From: Bacillota bacterium
GTDB lineage: Bacteria > Bacillota > Clostridia > Christensenellales > Aristaeellaceae
Assembly (NCBI GenBank): GCA_023411375.1
Contig: JAEYOW010000016.1
Span: 124,001 to 188,000 of the forward strand
DNA length: 64,000 nt
Direction of reading: 5' to 3'
Part shown: one piece after another, positions 35,323 through 43,368 of the stretch
How positions within the stretch are numbered: position 1 is the first letter of the stretch
Layout of the letters: every line of letters starts with the position of its first letter
Notes under the pieces: model-generated
The model's input: only the letters and a program-made list of their open reading frames with translations
The model's database searches: none
What the model was told of the DNA's origin: nothing
Position numbers and translations under genes: made by a program

Positions 35323-36768
35323 ATGATGAAGAAATGGCTTGCTTTACTGTTAACCGCCATGATGCTGCTGGGCAGCACGGCCGCCGTCGCTGAAATCGGC
35401 TCCGCCGAGGCCCCCGTCCCCGTTTCCATCCTGATCAAGGACGTGTTGCCAGACGAGGCGGACACCGTCGCCGTTGTTGAAGCGATTGAGAAGGGCATGG
35501 CCGCGCAGGGCAACTACGTGGACATCACTATTCTGGAAGCGCCCGCAGGCAAGTATGTGGAGGTTGTGCCGCTGGCGTTCCGCACCGAGGAAATCAACCC
35601 CGACATTATTTTCTTCCAGGGTAACACCGATACGCCCGTGGTGGCCGAGGGCCTGTTGGAGGACCTGACCCCCTACATCGAGAATTCCACCTATGTAAAG
35701 GCCGTGATGGGCGAGCACAGCAAGGCCCGCATGGAAAGCTCCCCCTACCTGCTTTGGCTTGCGCCCGCGAAGTTCTTCGCGCCCGTTATCCGCAAGGATT
35801 TCCTTGATCAGGCGTCCTCCAAGGACGCTTTCCTGGCGGACCCGACCCCCGAAGCCTATGCCAAGCTGCTTAAGGAGCTGATGGACGCCGGCACCGTCAA
35901 GTATGGCGTAACGGTTGACGGCGCGCTCACCCGTCTGGACAGCATCTTCAACCATGCCTTTGGCGTGACCTCCTCCATTATGGAAGTGGACGGCAAATAC
36001 GTTTACTCCATGGTGACGGAGCAGGAGAAGAATAAGCTGGCTTTCTACGCACAGCTTTACAAGGACGGCATCCTGGACGCCGACTACATTACCAAGGCGT
36101 GGGACACCATGGAGCAGGCCTTTTATGAGGGCGACTGCGCGCTGATCGCCGGAACGGCGGGCGACGTTATCCAGGTTTACAACACCAAAATGGTGCAGAC
36201 CATGGGCGAAGGCGCCGAGCTGGTTGCGCTTCCCCCTGCCAAGGGCGTCGGCCAGGCGTATGCCTCCATCGACGTAACCAAGGAAGAGCGCGGCTTTGCC
36301 ATCAACGCCACCATCGACCAGAACGTGAAGGACGCGGCGTTCGCGATTCTCGAGTACATGGCCAGCCCTGAGGGGCGGATGATCGACAAGCTGGGCGTCG
36401 AGGGTGTGCATTACACCGTTGACAACGGCACGGTCACCTATACCGATGCCTGGGGCGCCTACTGGGCCCGTTTCTTCCCGACGGTGGACGGCCTGCCCGC
36501 CGACCTGAAGCTTGCCACCCCGGTGCTGAGCACCCCCGCGCAGGACAGCCTGACCCTGGGCGCGCAGTACTACGCCAACGATATCAATGTAATCATCCCC
36601 GAAGATTTGCAGCCGCAGCTTGCCGCTGTGAAATCCATCTACACCGAGTACGCCAATGAGATTGTTCGCGGTGTTCGCCCCATCGACGATTTTGCCCAGA
36701 TGGTGGAGAAGATCAACGCGGCCGGCGGCGACGCGCTGAGCGAGTATTTCGCGACGGTGCTTAAGTAA
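35323..36768 (+). CDS. Sugar ABC transporter substrate-binding protein
   Basis: The start at 35323 follows AAAGGAGG. The 481-residue extracellular protein has a signal peptide (MMKKWLALLLTAMMLL, cleavage near A23) and no lipobox cysteine. The fold is that of family 1 extracellular solute-binding proteins (PDIIFFQGNTDTPVV near 90, then ALIAGTAGDV). The substrate is unknown. Its neighbours suggest a ribosyl or other N-/O-glycoside (inference). Confidence 0.9.
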   Translation: MMKKWLALLLTAMMLLGSTAAVAEIGSAEAPVPVSILIKDVLPDEADTVAVVEAIEKGMAAQGNYVDITILEAPAGKYVEVVPLAFRTEEINPDIIFFQGNTDTPVVAEGLLEDLTPYIENSTYVKAVMGEHSKARMESSPYLLWLAPAKFFAPVIRKDFLDQASSKDAFLADPTPEAYAKLLKELMDAGTVKYGVTVDGALTRLDSIFNHAFGVTSSIMEVDGKYVYSMVTEQEKNKLAFYAQLYKDGILDADYITKAWDTMEQAFYEGDCALIAGTAGDVIQVYNTKMVQTMGEGAELVALPPAKGVGQAYASIDVTKEERGFAINATIDQNVKDAAFAILEYMASPEGRMIDKLGVEGVHYTVDNGTVTYTDAWGAYWARFFPTVDGLPADLKLATPVLSTPAQDSLTLGAQYYANDINVIIPEDLQPQLAAVKSIYTEYANEIVRGVRPIDDFAQMVEKINAAGGDALSEYFATVLK

Positions 36769-36780
36769 TTTCCTTTCTTT

Positions 36781-36813
36781 GGCGGGGAACAGAGCGTGCC
36801 TTTGTTCCCCGCC
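36781..36813 (+). terminator. Intercistronic hairpin after binding protein gene
   Basis: GGCGGGGAACA (36781-36791) pairs perfectly with TGTTCCCCGCC (36803-36813). There is no T-run, so it is more likely an mRNA-protecting or processing hairpin than a strong terminator. Confidence 0.55.
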
Positions 36814-36850
36814 GCTTATCCGCAAGCAAAATAATAAGGAGTGTCATCAT

Positions 36851-38923
36851 TTGAGCCCGGTAGAGTATGTGGAGCGCGTCTATGCTGGTTTTTTGGGCAT
36901 GAACATCGGGATTCGGCTGGGCGCACCGGTCGAGCCCGCGCTTTGGAGCTACGAGCGCATCGAGAGGACGTATGGCGATATCCGAGGCTATGTGAAGGAT
37001 TACAAACATTTTGCCGCGGACGACGACGCGAACGGTCCTGTTTTTTTTCTGCGCGCGCTCAACGACAGCCATGGCGAGGCAACGCCCCAGGCGGTTGCCG
37101 AGGCATGGCTCAACTATGCCCGGGAGGGCGTGGGTTTGTACTGGTGGGGCGGCTACGGCGTCAGCACCGAGCATACCGCCTACCTCAACCTGAAAAACGG
37201 CATTCCGGCGCCCGCGTCCGGTTCGATCCGGCAGAACGGTCGCATCCTCGCCGAGCAGATCGGCGGACAGATTTTTATTGATACCTGGGGCCTGATCGCG
37301 CCGGGCGACCCGGCGTGCGCGGCGCGTTACGCCATGGCGGCCGCCTCCGTCAGCCACGACGGAGAGGGCTTATACGGCGCGGCGTTCGTCGCGGCATGCA
37401 TCGCTGAGGCGTTCGTATGCGGCGACATTCAGAAGGTGATGGACGCCGGCCTTGCGCAGATTCCGCAGGACAGCGTTTACGCGGCCGTTGTAAGTACCGT
37501 GCGCGCTTTCCACCGGGAAAAACCCGGCGACTGGCGGGCTTGCCGGGAAATGCTGGAGCGCGACTGGGGCTATGACAAGTACGCGGGCGTTTGCCACATC
37601 ATCCCTAACGCGGGCGTGTGCGCCCTTGCCATGTGCTACGGCGAGGGGGATTTTGCCCGCACGGTTGAAATCGCGACCATGTGCTCCTGGGATACGGACT
37701 GCAACGCGGGCAACGTGGGGACGGTACTGGGCGTGATGTGCGGGCTTGACGGCCTTCCCGCGCATTACCGCGAACCGATCAACGATGAAATTGTGCTTTC
37801 GGGCATCTCGGGCTATTTGAATATCCTTGATATTCCTTCCTATGCCTATGAGCTGGCAGCATGGGGCTACCGCATGCGGGGTGAGATGGTTCCGAGGGAA
37901 ATCGCGGACCGGATTCGCGAGGGCGAGGTGGATTTCGATTTCTCCCTTTCCGGAAGCACGCACGGCCTGCGCTTTGAATGCGCAGTGCCAACCTGCGCAA
38001 AACTGGGCGGGGGAAAGGTTTTGCTTGACCGCATGGTACGCGGGCAGCGAGCGAAACTTTTTTATAAGCCGTTATGGCGCAGGTCGGATTTCAGCGACGA
38101 ACGCTACATGCCCGTGTTTTCGCCCCGGGCATATCCGGGTCAACAGGCGGAAATCTCGCTCGCTTACGACAAGCAGCAGGGCGAGGCGCTGATCCTGACC
38201 CCGTATATAAGGGAAAGCCTGAGCGGAAAAGAGCTGCTTCAAAAGCCCGTGATTTTGGAAGCGGGAAAGGATGAAACCACGCTTTCTTTTACCATCCCCG
38301 ATCTGGCGGGAGGCCTGGCGGATGAGCTGGGGGTGATCATCGAATCCGCCGCACCGGCAAAATTCGCCGTTTCGGGCACGCTGTGCCTGAAACGGCTGCG
38401 CGTGTTCGGCAAGGCGGCGTATACGGTTGACTTTGCCAAGATGAAGAAGGAGTTTGGGAGCATCCTGCCTTTTTCGCACAACCACGGAGCGTGGGATTTA
38501 GAGGCCGGACGGATTCACCTGTTGTGCGACAATCAGGCGCAGGCCTTCACCGGCAACTACTTCATGCGCGACGCGAGCGTATCCGCGCCTGTGCAACCTG
38601 AAAATGGTGAAAGCATATGCCTTGCGCTGCGGGCGCAGGGAGCGCAGCGCGGCTATTACGCAGGATTGCACGGCCGGGGGAAGGTCGCGATTCTGGCGAT
38701 GGAAAACGGGCGCGCGGAGGTGCTTGCCGAGGGAGCGCTTGACTGGCGGTACGGTGAAAGCCGAATGATTCGCTTCACCGCCGTCGGCAGGCAGCTGACC
38801 CTGGAAGCCGGAGACGTTACGCTGCAGGCGGAGGACAGCCGGTTTGCTTATGGTATGACGGGCTTCGGCATGCTGTCCATGGGGCGGGCCTATCTTGGAA
38901 ACCTGAACGTTTGCGAGATGTAA
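36851..38923 (+). CDS. ADP-ribosylglycohydrolase-family protein with C-terminal extension
   Basis: A TTG start at 36851 is set by AAGGAG at 36836-36841; no ATG fits. The 690-residue protein has an N-terminal ADP-ribosylglycohydrolase fold (about 1-345), with GFLGMNIGIRLG near 12, an acidic DDDANGPVFFLR metal-binding segment near 57 and SWDTDCNAGNVGTVLG near 280. About 340 further residues follow, rich in beta strands and resembling carbohydrate- or laminin-type sandwich domains. The enzyme class cleaves N- or O-glycosidic ribosyl bonds using two metal ions. It is probably catabolic here, not a regulator of protein ADP-ribosylation (inference). Confidence 0.82.
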   Translation: MSPVEYVERVYAGFLGMNIGIRLGAPVEPALWSYERIERTYGDIRGYVKDYKHFAADDDANGPVFFLRALNDSHGEATPQAVAEAWLNYAREGVGLYWWGGYGVSTEHTAYLNLKNGIPAPASGSIRQNGRILAEQIGGQIFIDTWGLIAPGDPACAARYAMAAASVSHDGEGLYGAAFVAACIAEAFVCGDIQKVMDAGLAQIPQDSVYAAVVSTVRAFHREKPGDWRACREMLERDWGYDKYAGVCHIIPNAGVCALAMCYGEGDFARTVEIATMCSWDTDCNAGNVGTVLGVMCGLDGLPAHYREPINDEIVLSGISGYLNILDIPSYAYELAAWGYRMRGEMVPREIADRIREGEVDFDFSLSGSTHGLRFECAVPTCAKLGGGKVLLDRMVRGQRAKLFYKPLWRRSDFSDERYMPVFSPRAYPGQQAEISLAYDKQQGEALILTPYIRESLSGKELLQKPVILEAGKDETTLSFTIPDLAGGLADELGVIIESAAPAKFAVSGTLCLKRLRVFGKAAYTVDFAKMKKEFGSILPFSHNHGAWDLEAGRIHLLCDNQAQAFTGNYFMRDASVSAPVQPENGESICLALRAQGAQRGYYAGLHGRGKVAILAMENGRAEVLAEGALDWRYGESRMIRFTAVGRQLTLEAGDVTLQAEDSRFAYGMTGFGMLSMGRAYLGNLNVCEM

Positions 38924-38970
38924 TTGCGCCGGGTATGTTTGCCGGGCGGAAAAAGAGGAGGAAATAGGCG

Positions 38971-39966
38971 ATGCTTAGCAGAAAGGAACTGCTGAACAAC
39001 CCGGAGCTTTTAAGGGATAAGGCGCGAGGAGCGCTGATCGGGCTTGCTATCGGCGACAGTTTTGGTGACGCGTCCCGTACGCCTGATAATCAGATGGCGT
39101 ATGGATTAACCGCCGACTTCAACAAGGGCGCGAGCTGGTCCACCGACGATACGGAGTTTGCTATGCTTACCGCGCAGACGCTGATTGACTGCGGCGGAAA
39201 GCTTAATAGCGCGTGTGTTGTGGAGGCATGGCTTAAGCACGTTGCCACGCAGGATGAACTAAAGCGCGGCGGTGCGAGCGAGTTTGAAGCATCCCGCAAC
39301 CTGCGCAGGGGGTTGCGCCCGCCGCTATCCGGGCGGTATAATGCTTATAGCCATTCCGACGGCGCGGCCATGCGCATCGCGCCCATCGGGGTATTTTGTG
39401 CGGGCGACGCTGACCGGGCCATCGAAATGGCAGCCATTGACGCCTCCATCAGCCACGACCGTGAGGGCATATGGGGTGCGCAATCCGTCGCGGCGGCGGT
39501 CGCGGTGGCCATGGCGGACGGCACCATGGAAGAAATCCTCGCGGCGGCGATGAAGCCCATTCCTGCCGACACGTGGTATGCCCACGCCATGCAGCGCGCG
39601 ATGGATATTGTGGACGAAGCCGGCGGTGAACTGCTAAAAGCTTGGATGCCGCTGCATGACGAACTTTGGACCAGCTACAAGGCCTGCGTGGCCGAGGCGG
39701 TTTCCGAGGCGTTTGGCGTGCTTAAGCTGGTGCATGGGGATTTCCGCACCGGCGTGACCTACGCGGGCAATTTTGGGCGCGACGCCGACACCATCGGCGC
39801 GATCTGTGGCGCGGTGCTGGGAGCGAAATACGGCTACGGGGCCATCCCGCCCGTATGGGCCGAAAAGCCGCGCTATCCCACGGGTACATGCCTGCTGTTT
39901 ACTAAGGGAATGGACATCCGCGCTACGGCGGACAAACTGGCGGAGCTCGCCCTGCGGGAGGCGTAA
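38971..39966 (+). CDS. ADP-ribosylglycohydrolase-family protein
   Basis: The 331-residue single-domain protein has ARGALIGLAIGDSFG at 18-32, WSTDDTEFAML (metal ligands) near 56 and GRDADTIGAICGAVLG near 268, the hallmark motifs of the family. It follows the larger paralogue with 47 bases between. Two different family members in one operon with a sugar importer suggest stepwise removal of ribosyl-type groups. The substrate is unknown. Confidence 0.9.
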   Translation: MLSRKELLNNPELLRDKARGALIGLAIGDSFGDASRTPDNQMAYGLTADFNKGASWSTDDTEFAMLTAQTLIDCGGKLNSACVVEAWLKHVATQDELKRGGASEFEASRNLRRGLRPPLSGRYNAYSHSDGAAMRIAPIGVFCAGDADRAIEMAAIDASISHDREGIWGAQSVAAAVAVAMADGTMEEILAAAMKPIPADTWYAHAMQRAMDIVDEAGGELLKAWMPLHDELWTSYKACVAEAVSEAFGVLKLVHGDFRTGVTYAGNFGRDADTIGAICGAVLGAKYGYGAIPPVWAEKPRYPTGTCLLFTKGMDIRATADKLAELALREA

Positions 39967-39991
39967 CCGCCCGCAGAAAGAGGATGAATGC

Positions 39992-40669
39992 ATGATGAGC
40001 TTCCAGCCTATCCAGGACCAGCGGCTGTCGGACCGGATTGCGGAGCAGTTTACCAGGGCCATGAGGGAGGGCGAGCTGACGGTAGGGACGCGTCTGCCAC
40101 CCGAGGCGCAGCTGGCTGAACAGCTCGGCGTAAGCCGCGGCATCCTTCGCGAGGCGCTGACCATTCTGGAAGCGCGCGGACACTTGAGCCGCACCCCCAA
40201 GGGCGGCACCGTGATCACCTCCGTGATTGGGGACGATCTCGCGCGCACGCTATCCAAGCAGCTCAGGCAGGCCACCTACCGCGACCTGCTGGAGTTTCGC
40301 GAGGTGATGGAATACCGCGCGGTAGAAAATATCGTGCGCATCGCCACCGACGAGCAGCTGCAGAGCCTGGAGGAGCTTTTGCAGGACGAGCAGCAGCAGG
40401 TATCCCAGATTGACCGTTACTTTCATTACCAGCTCGCTGTTCTTTCGGGCAACAGCCTGTTCAGCTCCTTTGTGGATACCTATTATGAGCTGATACGGGA
40501 AATTAAGGTGAAAAGCCTTCAGACGAAGGAACGCAAAGCGGCGATCAGGCGCGAGCATCTTGCGATTTTAAACGCGTTAAAGGCGCGGAACGCAGAGCTT
40601 GCGCGCGAATGCGTGCGGTTGCATTTAAACGCGGTACGGCGTTCGGTGGACAGCAGCGAGGAAGAATAG
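39992..40669 (+). CDS. GntR-family regulator, FadR/FCD type
   Basis: The start at 39992 follows AAAGAGG. The 225-residue protein has a winged helix (about 10-75; LPPEAQLAEQLGVSRGILRE) and a C-terminal all-helical FCD ligand domain (about 85-215) with FHYQLAVLSGN carrying a metal-binding His. FCD regulators usually bind carboxylates or sugar acids. As the last gene of the operon it probably represses it until the substrate is present. Confidence 0.92.
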   Translation: MMSFQPIQDQRLSDRIAEQFTRAMREGELTVGTRLPPEAQLAEQLGVSRGILREALTILEARGHLSRTPKGGTVITSVIGDDLARTLSKQLRQATYRDLLEFREVMEYRAVENIVRIATDEQLQSLEELLQDEQQQVSQIDRYFHYQLAVLSGNSLFSSFVDTYYELIREIKVKSLQTKERKAAIRREHLAILNALKARNAELARECVRLHLNAVRRSVDSSEEE

Positions 40670-40714
40670 AAAACGGAGAATCCGGGAGGCGGATGCGCCC
40701 GGCGCGTTATAATG

Positions 40715-40752
40715 AAAGCAGCCCTGCTGGAAAAAGGCAGGGCTGCTTTTGG
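40715..40752 (+). terminator. Rho-independent terminator of the operon
   Basis: AAAGCAGCCCTGC (40715-40727) pairs with GCAGGGCTGCTTT (40737-40749), with a 9-base loop and TTTT tail. Confidence 0.88.
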
Positions 40753-40793
40753 TATGCAAGTAGATTGCCATTAGACAAATTTAACAAAAAATT

Positions 40794-40869
40794 ATTTGCA
40801 ATATAGTTTTACAATTATAAAAATTCTTATAGTAAAAATATTTGCAATGTTACGAATTTGGTATATAAT
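40794..40869 (+). promoter_or_regulatory. Promoter of the peptide island with a direct repeat
   Basis: TTGCAA (40842-40847) and TATAAT (40864-40869) are 16 bases apart. ATTTGCAAT occurs at 40794-40802 and again at 40840-40848, where it covers the -35 box, so a regulator may bind these 46-base-spaced repeats. The region is much richer in A and T than the operon before it. Confidence 0.55.
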
Positions 40870-40913
40870 GATAAGCAAAAGAGCGCCGAGCGAAAACCAA
40901 TGAGGGAAAATAA

Positions 40914-41864
40914 ATGAAACCGTCAAGGTATAATTTCTTTTATCCGTATAAGCCGGACAGCAATAAGCATATTGCGTATAACAGCTTCAGCAACGCTCTT
41001 GCGCTCATGGAAACAAGGCAATATGATGAATACAGGCTCATAGAAAATATGACAAAGCGGATTTTATCTTTGGCGGAAGAATATAAGTTTTTGTATTCTG
41101 CAAGCATTGTAACAAACGGTTATCTTCTCTCACCGGAAAATGCAAGGCGCATGCTTGATTGCAAAATAGCGAGCTGTCAGGTAACCATTGATGGAGAAGC
41201 CGAGACTCATAACGCGCGCAGACCGCATGCTTCAGGAAGCGACACTTATGATGTAATTATCAAGAACCTACAGGCCGTAAAGGATATTTTACCTTTTATC
41301 ATATTACGTGTAAATATTGATAAGGAGAACACAGATGCGATTAGCCATGTTATCGAAACTCTTAAGGAATTACAACTGAATAACGTAAATGCCTATCCCG
41401 CGCCAATCCTTGATACAAATGGCTGCTATAGCGCCGGAGCATGTTTATCGAGCAGCGAGTTTTTCAGGTTTGAGTATGATTTTATAAAAGCATCCAGAGA
41501 TCATAACCGGATGCTTCAAAAATACCCGGCGATTCTTTGCAGTGCGTGTGGCGCAGACGACAGTAGCGCCTATGTTATTGATGCAGATGGAAAGTTGTAT
41601 AAGTGTTGGTCTGACATTGGAATTTCGGAATTGAGCTTTGGCAGTGTTGCTAAGGGTGTCCTAAATCCAATGAACGAGATTCTGTATATAAAGAATGATC
41701 CCACTCATGACACAAAATGCAGTAAGTGCAAATTTCTGCCGATTTGCTTGGGAGGATGTCCCCATGATCAGCGAACCGGGAAAGCCGGAAGATGTCTTCG
41801 GTATAAGTATTTGCAAAAACTTTATATGGAAGATATTGCGAAGATTATGAACGAGAAGAAATAA
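40914..41864 (+). CDS. Radical SAM/SPASM peptide maturase with internal deletion of the catalytic core
   Basis: The 316-residue protein starts like Cys-rich-peptide radical SAM maturases (MKPSRYNFFYPY, then AYNSFSNALALME). It jumps at about residue 42 (YDEY followed by RLIENMTKRIL) into the middle of the family. The CxxxCxxC motif that binds the S-adenosylmethionine iron-sulfur cluster, and the GGEP motif, are missing. The rest of the barrel (SIVTNGYLL, QVTIDGEAETHNARRP) and the C-terminal SPASM cysteines (CSAC, KCW, CSKCKFLPICLGGCP) are intact. Family members are usually about 430-450 residues. The reading frame is preserved. Without the core it should not be a working maturase. Confidence 0.82.
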   Translation: MKPSRYNFFYPYKPDSNKHIAYNSFSNALALMETRQYDEYRLIENMTKRILSLAEEYKFLYSASIVTNGYLLSPENARRMLDCKIASCQVTIDGEAETHNARRPHASGSDTYDVIIKNLQAVKDILPFIILRVNIDKENTDAISHVIETLKELQLNNVNAYPAPILDTNGCYSAGACLSSSEFFRFEYDFIKASRDHNRMLQKYPAILCSACGADDSSAYVIDADGKLYKCWSDIGISELSFGSVAKGVLNPMNEILYIKNDPTHDTKCSKCKFLPICLGGCPHDQRTGKAGRCLRYKYLQKLYMEDIAKIMNEKK

Positions 41865-41909
41865 CATGACAGCTCTTCCGCATACTGACAATGAAAGGGG
41901 AAATCATGA

Positions 41910-42083
41910 ATGGAGTATTTGATTTTACCGTGTGAAGGTGATGGTAGGAGTACTCTTTGTAACCATGAACCAGGGAACTGTACAAGTGCATTTAGACCAA
42001 CATGTAAAGAAAAGGCGGTTGGTTGCTGTATTACTGGTAAACCCGGTATAATTCCTACAGGAATACCACCAACCGAAGAATAA
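41910..42083 (+). CDS. Six-cysteine peptide, probable RiPP precursor
   Basis: This 57-residue ORF follows AAAGGGG (41894-41900) with 9 bases spacing. It has cysteines at 8, 17, 24, 32, 39 and 40 and a Gly/Pro/Ile-rich C-terminus ending IPPTEE. It has no signal peptide and no double-glycine leader. It sits 45 bases after the maturase gene and 36 bases before the S41 protease gene, in the order seen for Cys-rich peptide systems with radical SAM enzymes. It is my best candidate for the modified product. Whether it is still modified is doubtful because the maturase lacks its core. Confidence 0.65.
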   Translation: MEYLILPCEGDGRSTLCNHEPGNCTSAFRPTCKEKAVGCCITGKPGIIPTGIPPTEE

Positions 42084-42119
42084 CTTGATTGAGAGCTGTC
42101 ATTGAGATGGAGGGCTTCT

Positions 42120-43331
42120 ATGAGAAAATATGCAATGATTATTCTTGCATTTATAGCATTTTTCTTTGTTTTTATTTGCACTGCATTAGCTGTAGATGAA
42201 GATGGCGTACAGTGCAATGCAAAAATTGATTTTACGCTGGATGAATTGGTCGAAGATTATGATCAGCTTTGGAATGATTTAAAGGTGAACTATCCGTTTC
42301 TTCCAGTGCTTGAAAGCAGAGGCATCGACGTTGAAAGACTTTGTTTCACAAATCGGACTCAACTTACTACCCGAATTTCGGACCTGATGGGGTTTGTCTC
42401 TCTGATTCAAAATATGTTTTCACAAATGGATAACTTGGCGCATCTGTCTTTGGTAGACGTAGAACTATTTGATTTTTACAATTCATTCCTTCCAGTGGAA
42501 AATGACCCGCGAAACGAATTGGTTATTAATCGGCAGACTCAGGCGGTATATAGCTTTTTGAAGGAAAAGTATAAACCGGCCGCCTCTGTTGATTCCACAA
42601 AAGTGGAAATCCGTTATTTTTCTGATGTGAATGTGGTGTATTTTCATTTTAAAAGCTTCGACCATTTACTGGTTGACCGGGATAAAGGCATTGTGGCAGA
42701 CTACTTATCTTCGTTTGACAATGTAGAGCATATCATCTTTGACATCACTGGAAACCCTGGAGGAGATACAACATACTGGGAGAAAAACATAGTTTTACCC
42801 TTTGGGGGAGAGTATGAGTGGAAAATTGATACATTTTTGAAAAAAACGCATGTTAATGAACGCTACTTCTTTACCAATGATCATTATAAACTTAAGCCGC
42901 TTTCTGCGCTTCCTTCAGACTATGAAATGCCGTCGTTTGTGCAAAAGTTGGAATTAGATTACTATTATGCCGGAAATTGGACTTTTTTGGAACAAAACGA
43001 TACGGGCAAGTCCATTAAGTCAAAAGCTAAACGCTGGGTGTTGATTGATCAAGCTACTTTTTCCGCAGCTGATGGCTTCGCGGCTTTTTGTAAAAGCAGT
43101 GGCTGGGCTACTCTTGTGGGGAAAACCACTTATGGGGATGGCGCCGACGAGTTTGGACCGGTTATGTTCAAGCTGAAAAACACAGGACTTCTTGTGCGTT
43201 TTTCATCTGCCACCTGCGCCAACAGCGATGGCACCATGAACGCCGAGATCGGTACCTCGCCGGATATTATATGTAAAGTCCGTGAAACCCCTTTGGAAAC
43301 TTGTTTGCGGGTGATTGGCGATATGCAGTAA
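42120..43331 (+). CDS. Secreted S41-family protease
   Basis: The start at 42120 follows ATGGAGGG. The 403-residue protein has an N-terminal hydrophobic signal (about 5-25, ending near ALAVDE) and a C-terminal S41 tail-specific protease domain. The domain includes HIIFDITGNPGGD near 205, the nucleophile segment IDQATFSAADGF near 309-320 and LVGKTTYGDG about 20 residues later, which could provide the catalytic Lys. It has no clear PDZ domain. Placed between peptide and exporter, it may trim the peptide or a cell-surface target outside the membrane (inference). Confidence 0.83.
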   Translation: MRKYAMIILAFIAFFFVFICTALAVDEDGVQCNAKIDFTLDELVEDYDQLWNDLKVNYPFLPVLESRGIDVERLCFTNRTQLTTRISDLMGFVSLIQNMFSQMDNLAHLSLVDVELFDFYNSFLPVENDPRNELVINRQTQAVYSFLKEKYKPAASVDSTKVEIRYFSDVNVVYFHFKSFDHLLVDRDKGIVADYLSSFDNVEHIIFDITGNPGGDTTYWEKNIVLPFGGEYEWKIDTFLKKTHVNERYFFTNDHYKLKPLSALPSDYEMPSFVQKLELDYYYAGNWTFLEQNDTGKSIKSKAKRWVLIDQATFSAADGFAAFCKSSGWATLVGKTTYGDGADEFGPVMFKLKNTGLLVRFSSATCANSDGTMNAEIGTSPDIICKVRETPLETCLRVIGDMQ

Positions 43332-43368
43332 TACCGGCTTTTTGCTCATGCCTAAGGGAGACAAAAAA

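Noticed and set aside
35350..36825. 491-residue frame opposite the binding protein gene
   Set aside because: It is a shadow of the GC-rich codon usage of the plus-strand gene, without a ribosome binding site or recognisable domain.
41906..41935. ATG 41906 directly before the Cys-rich peptide
   Set aside because: It opens a nine-codon frame only; the ATG at 41910 in the next frame gives the 57-residue peptide with better spacing.
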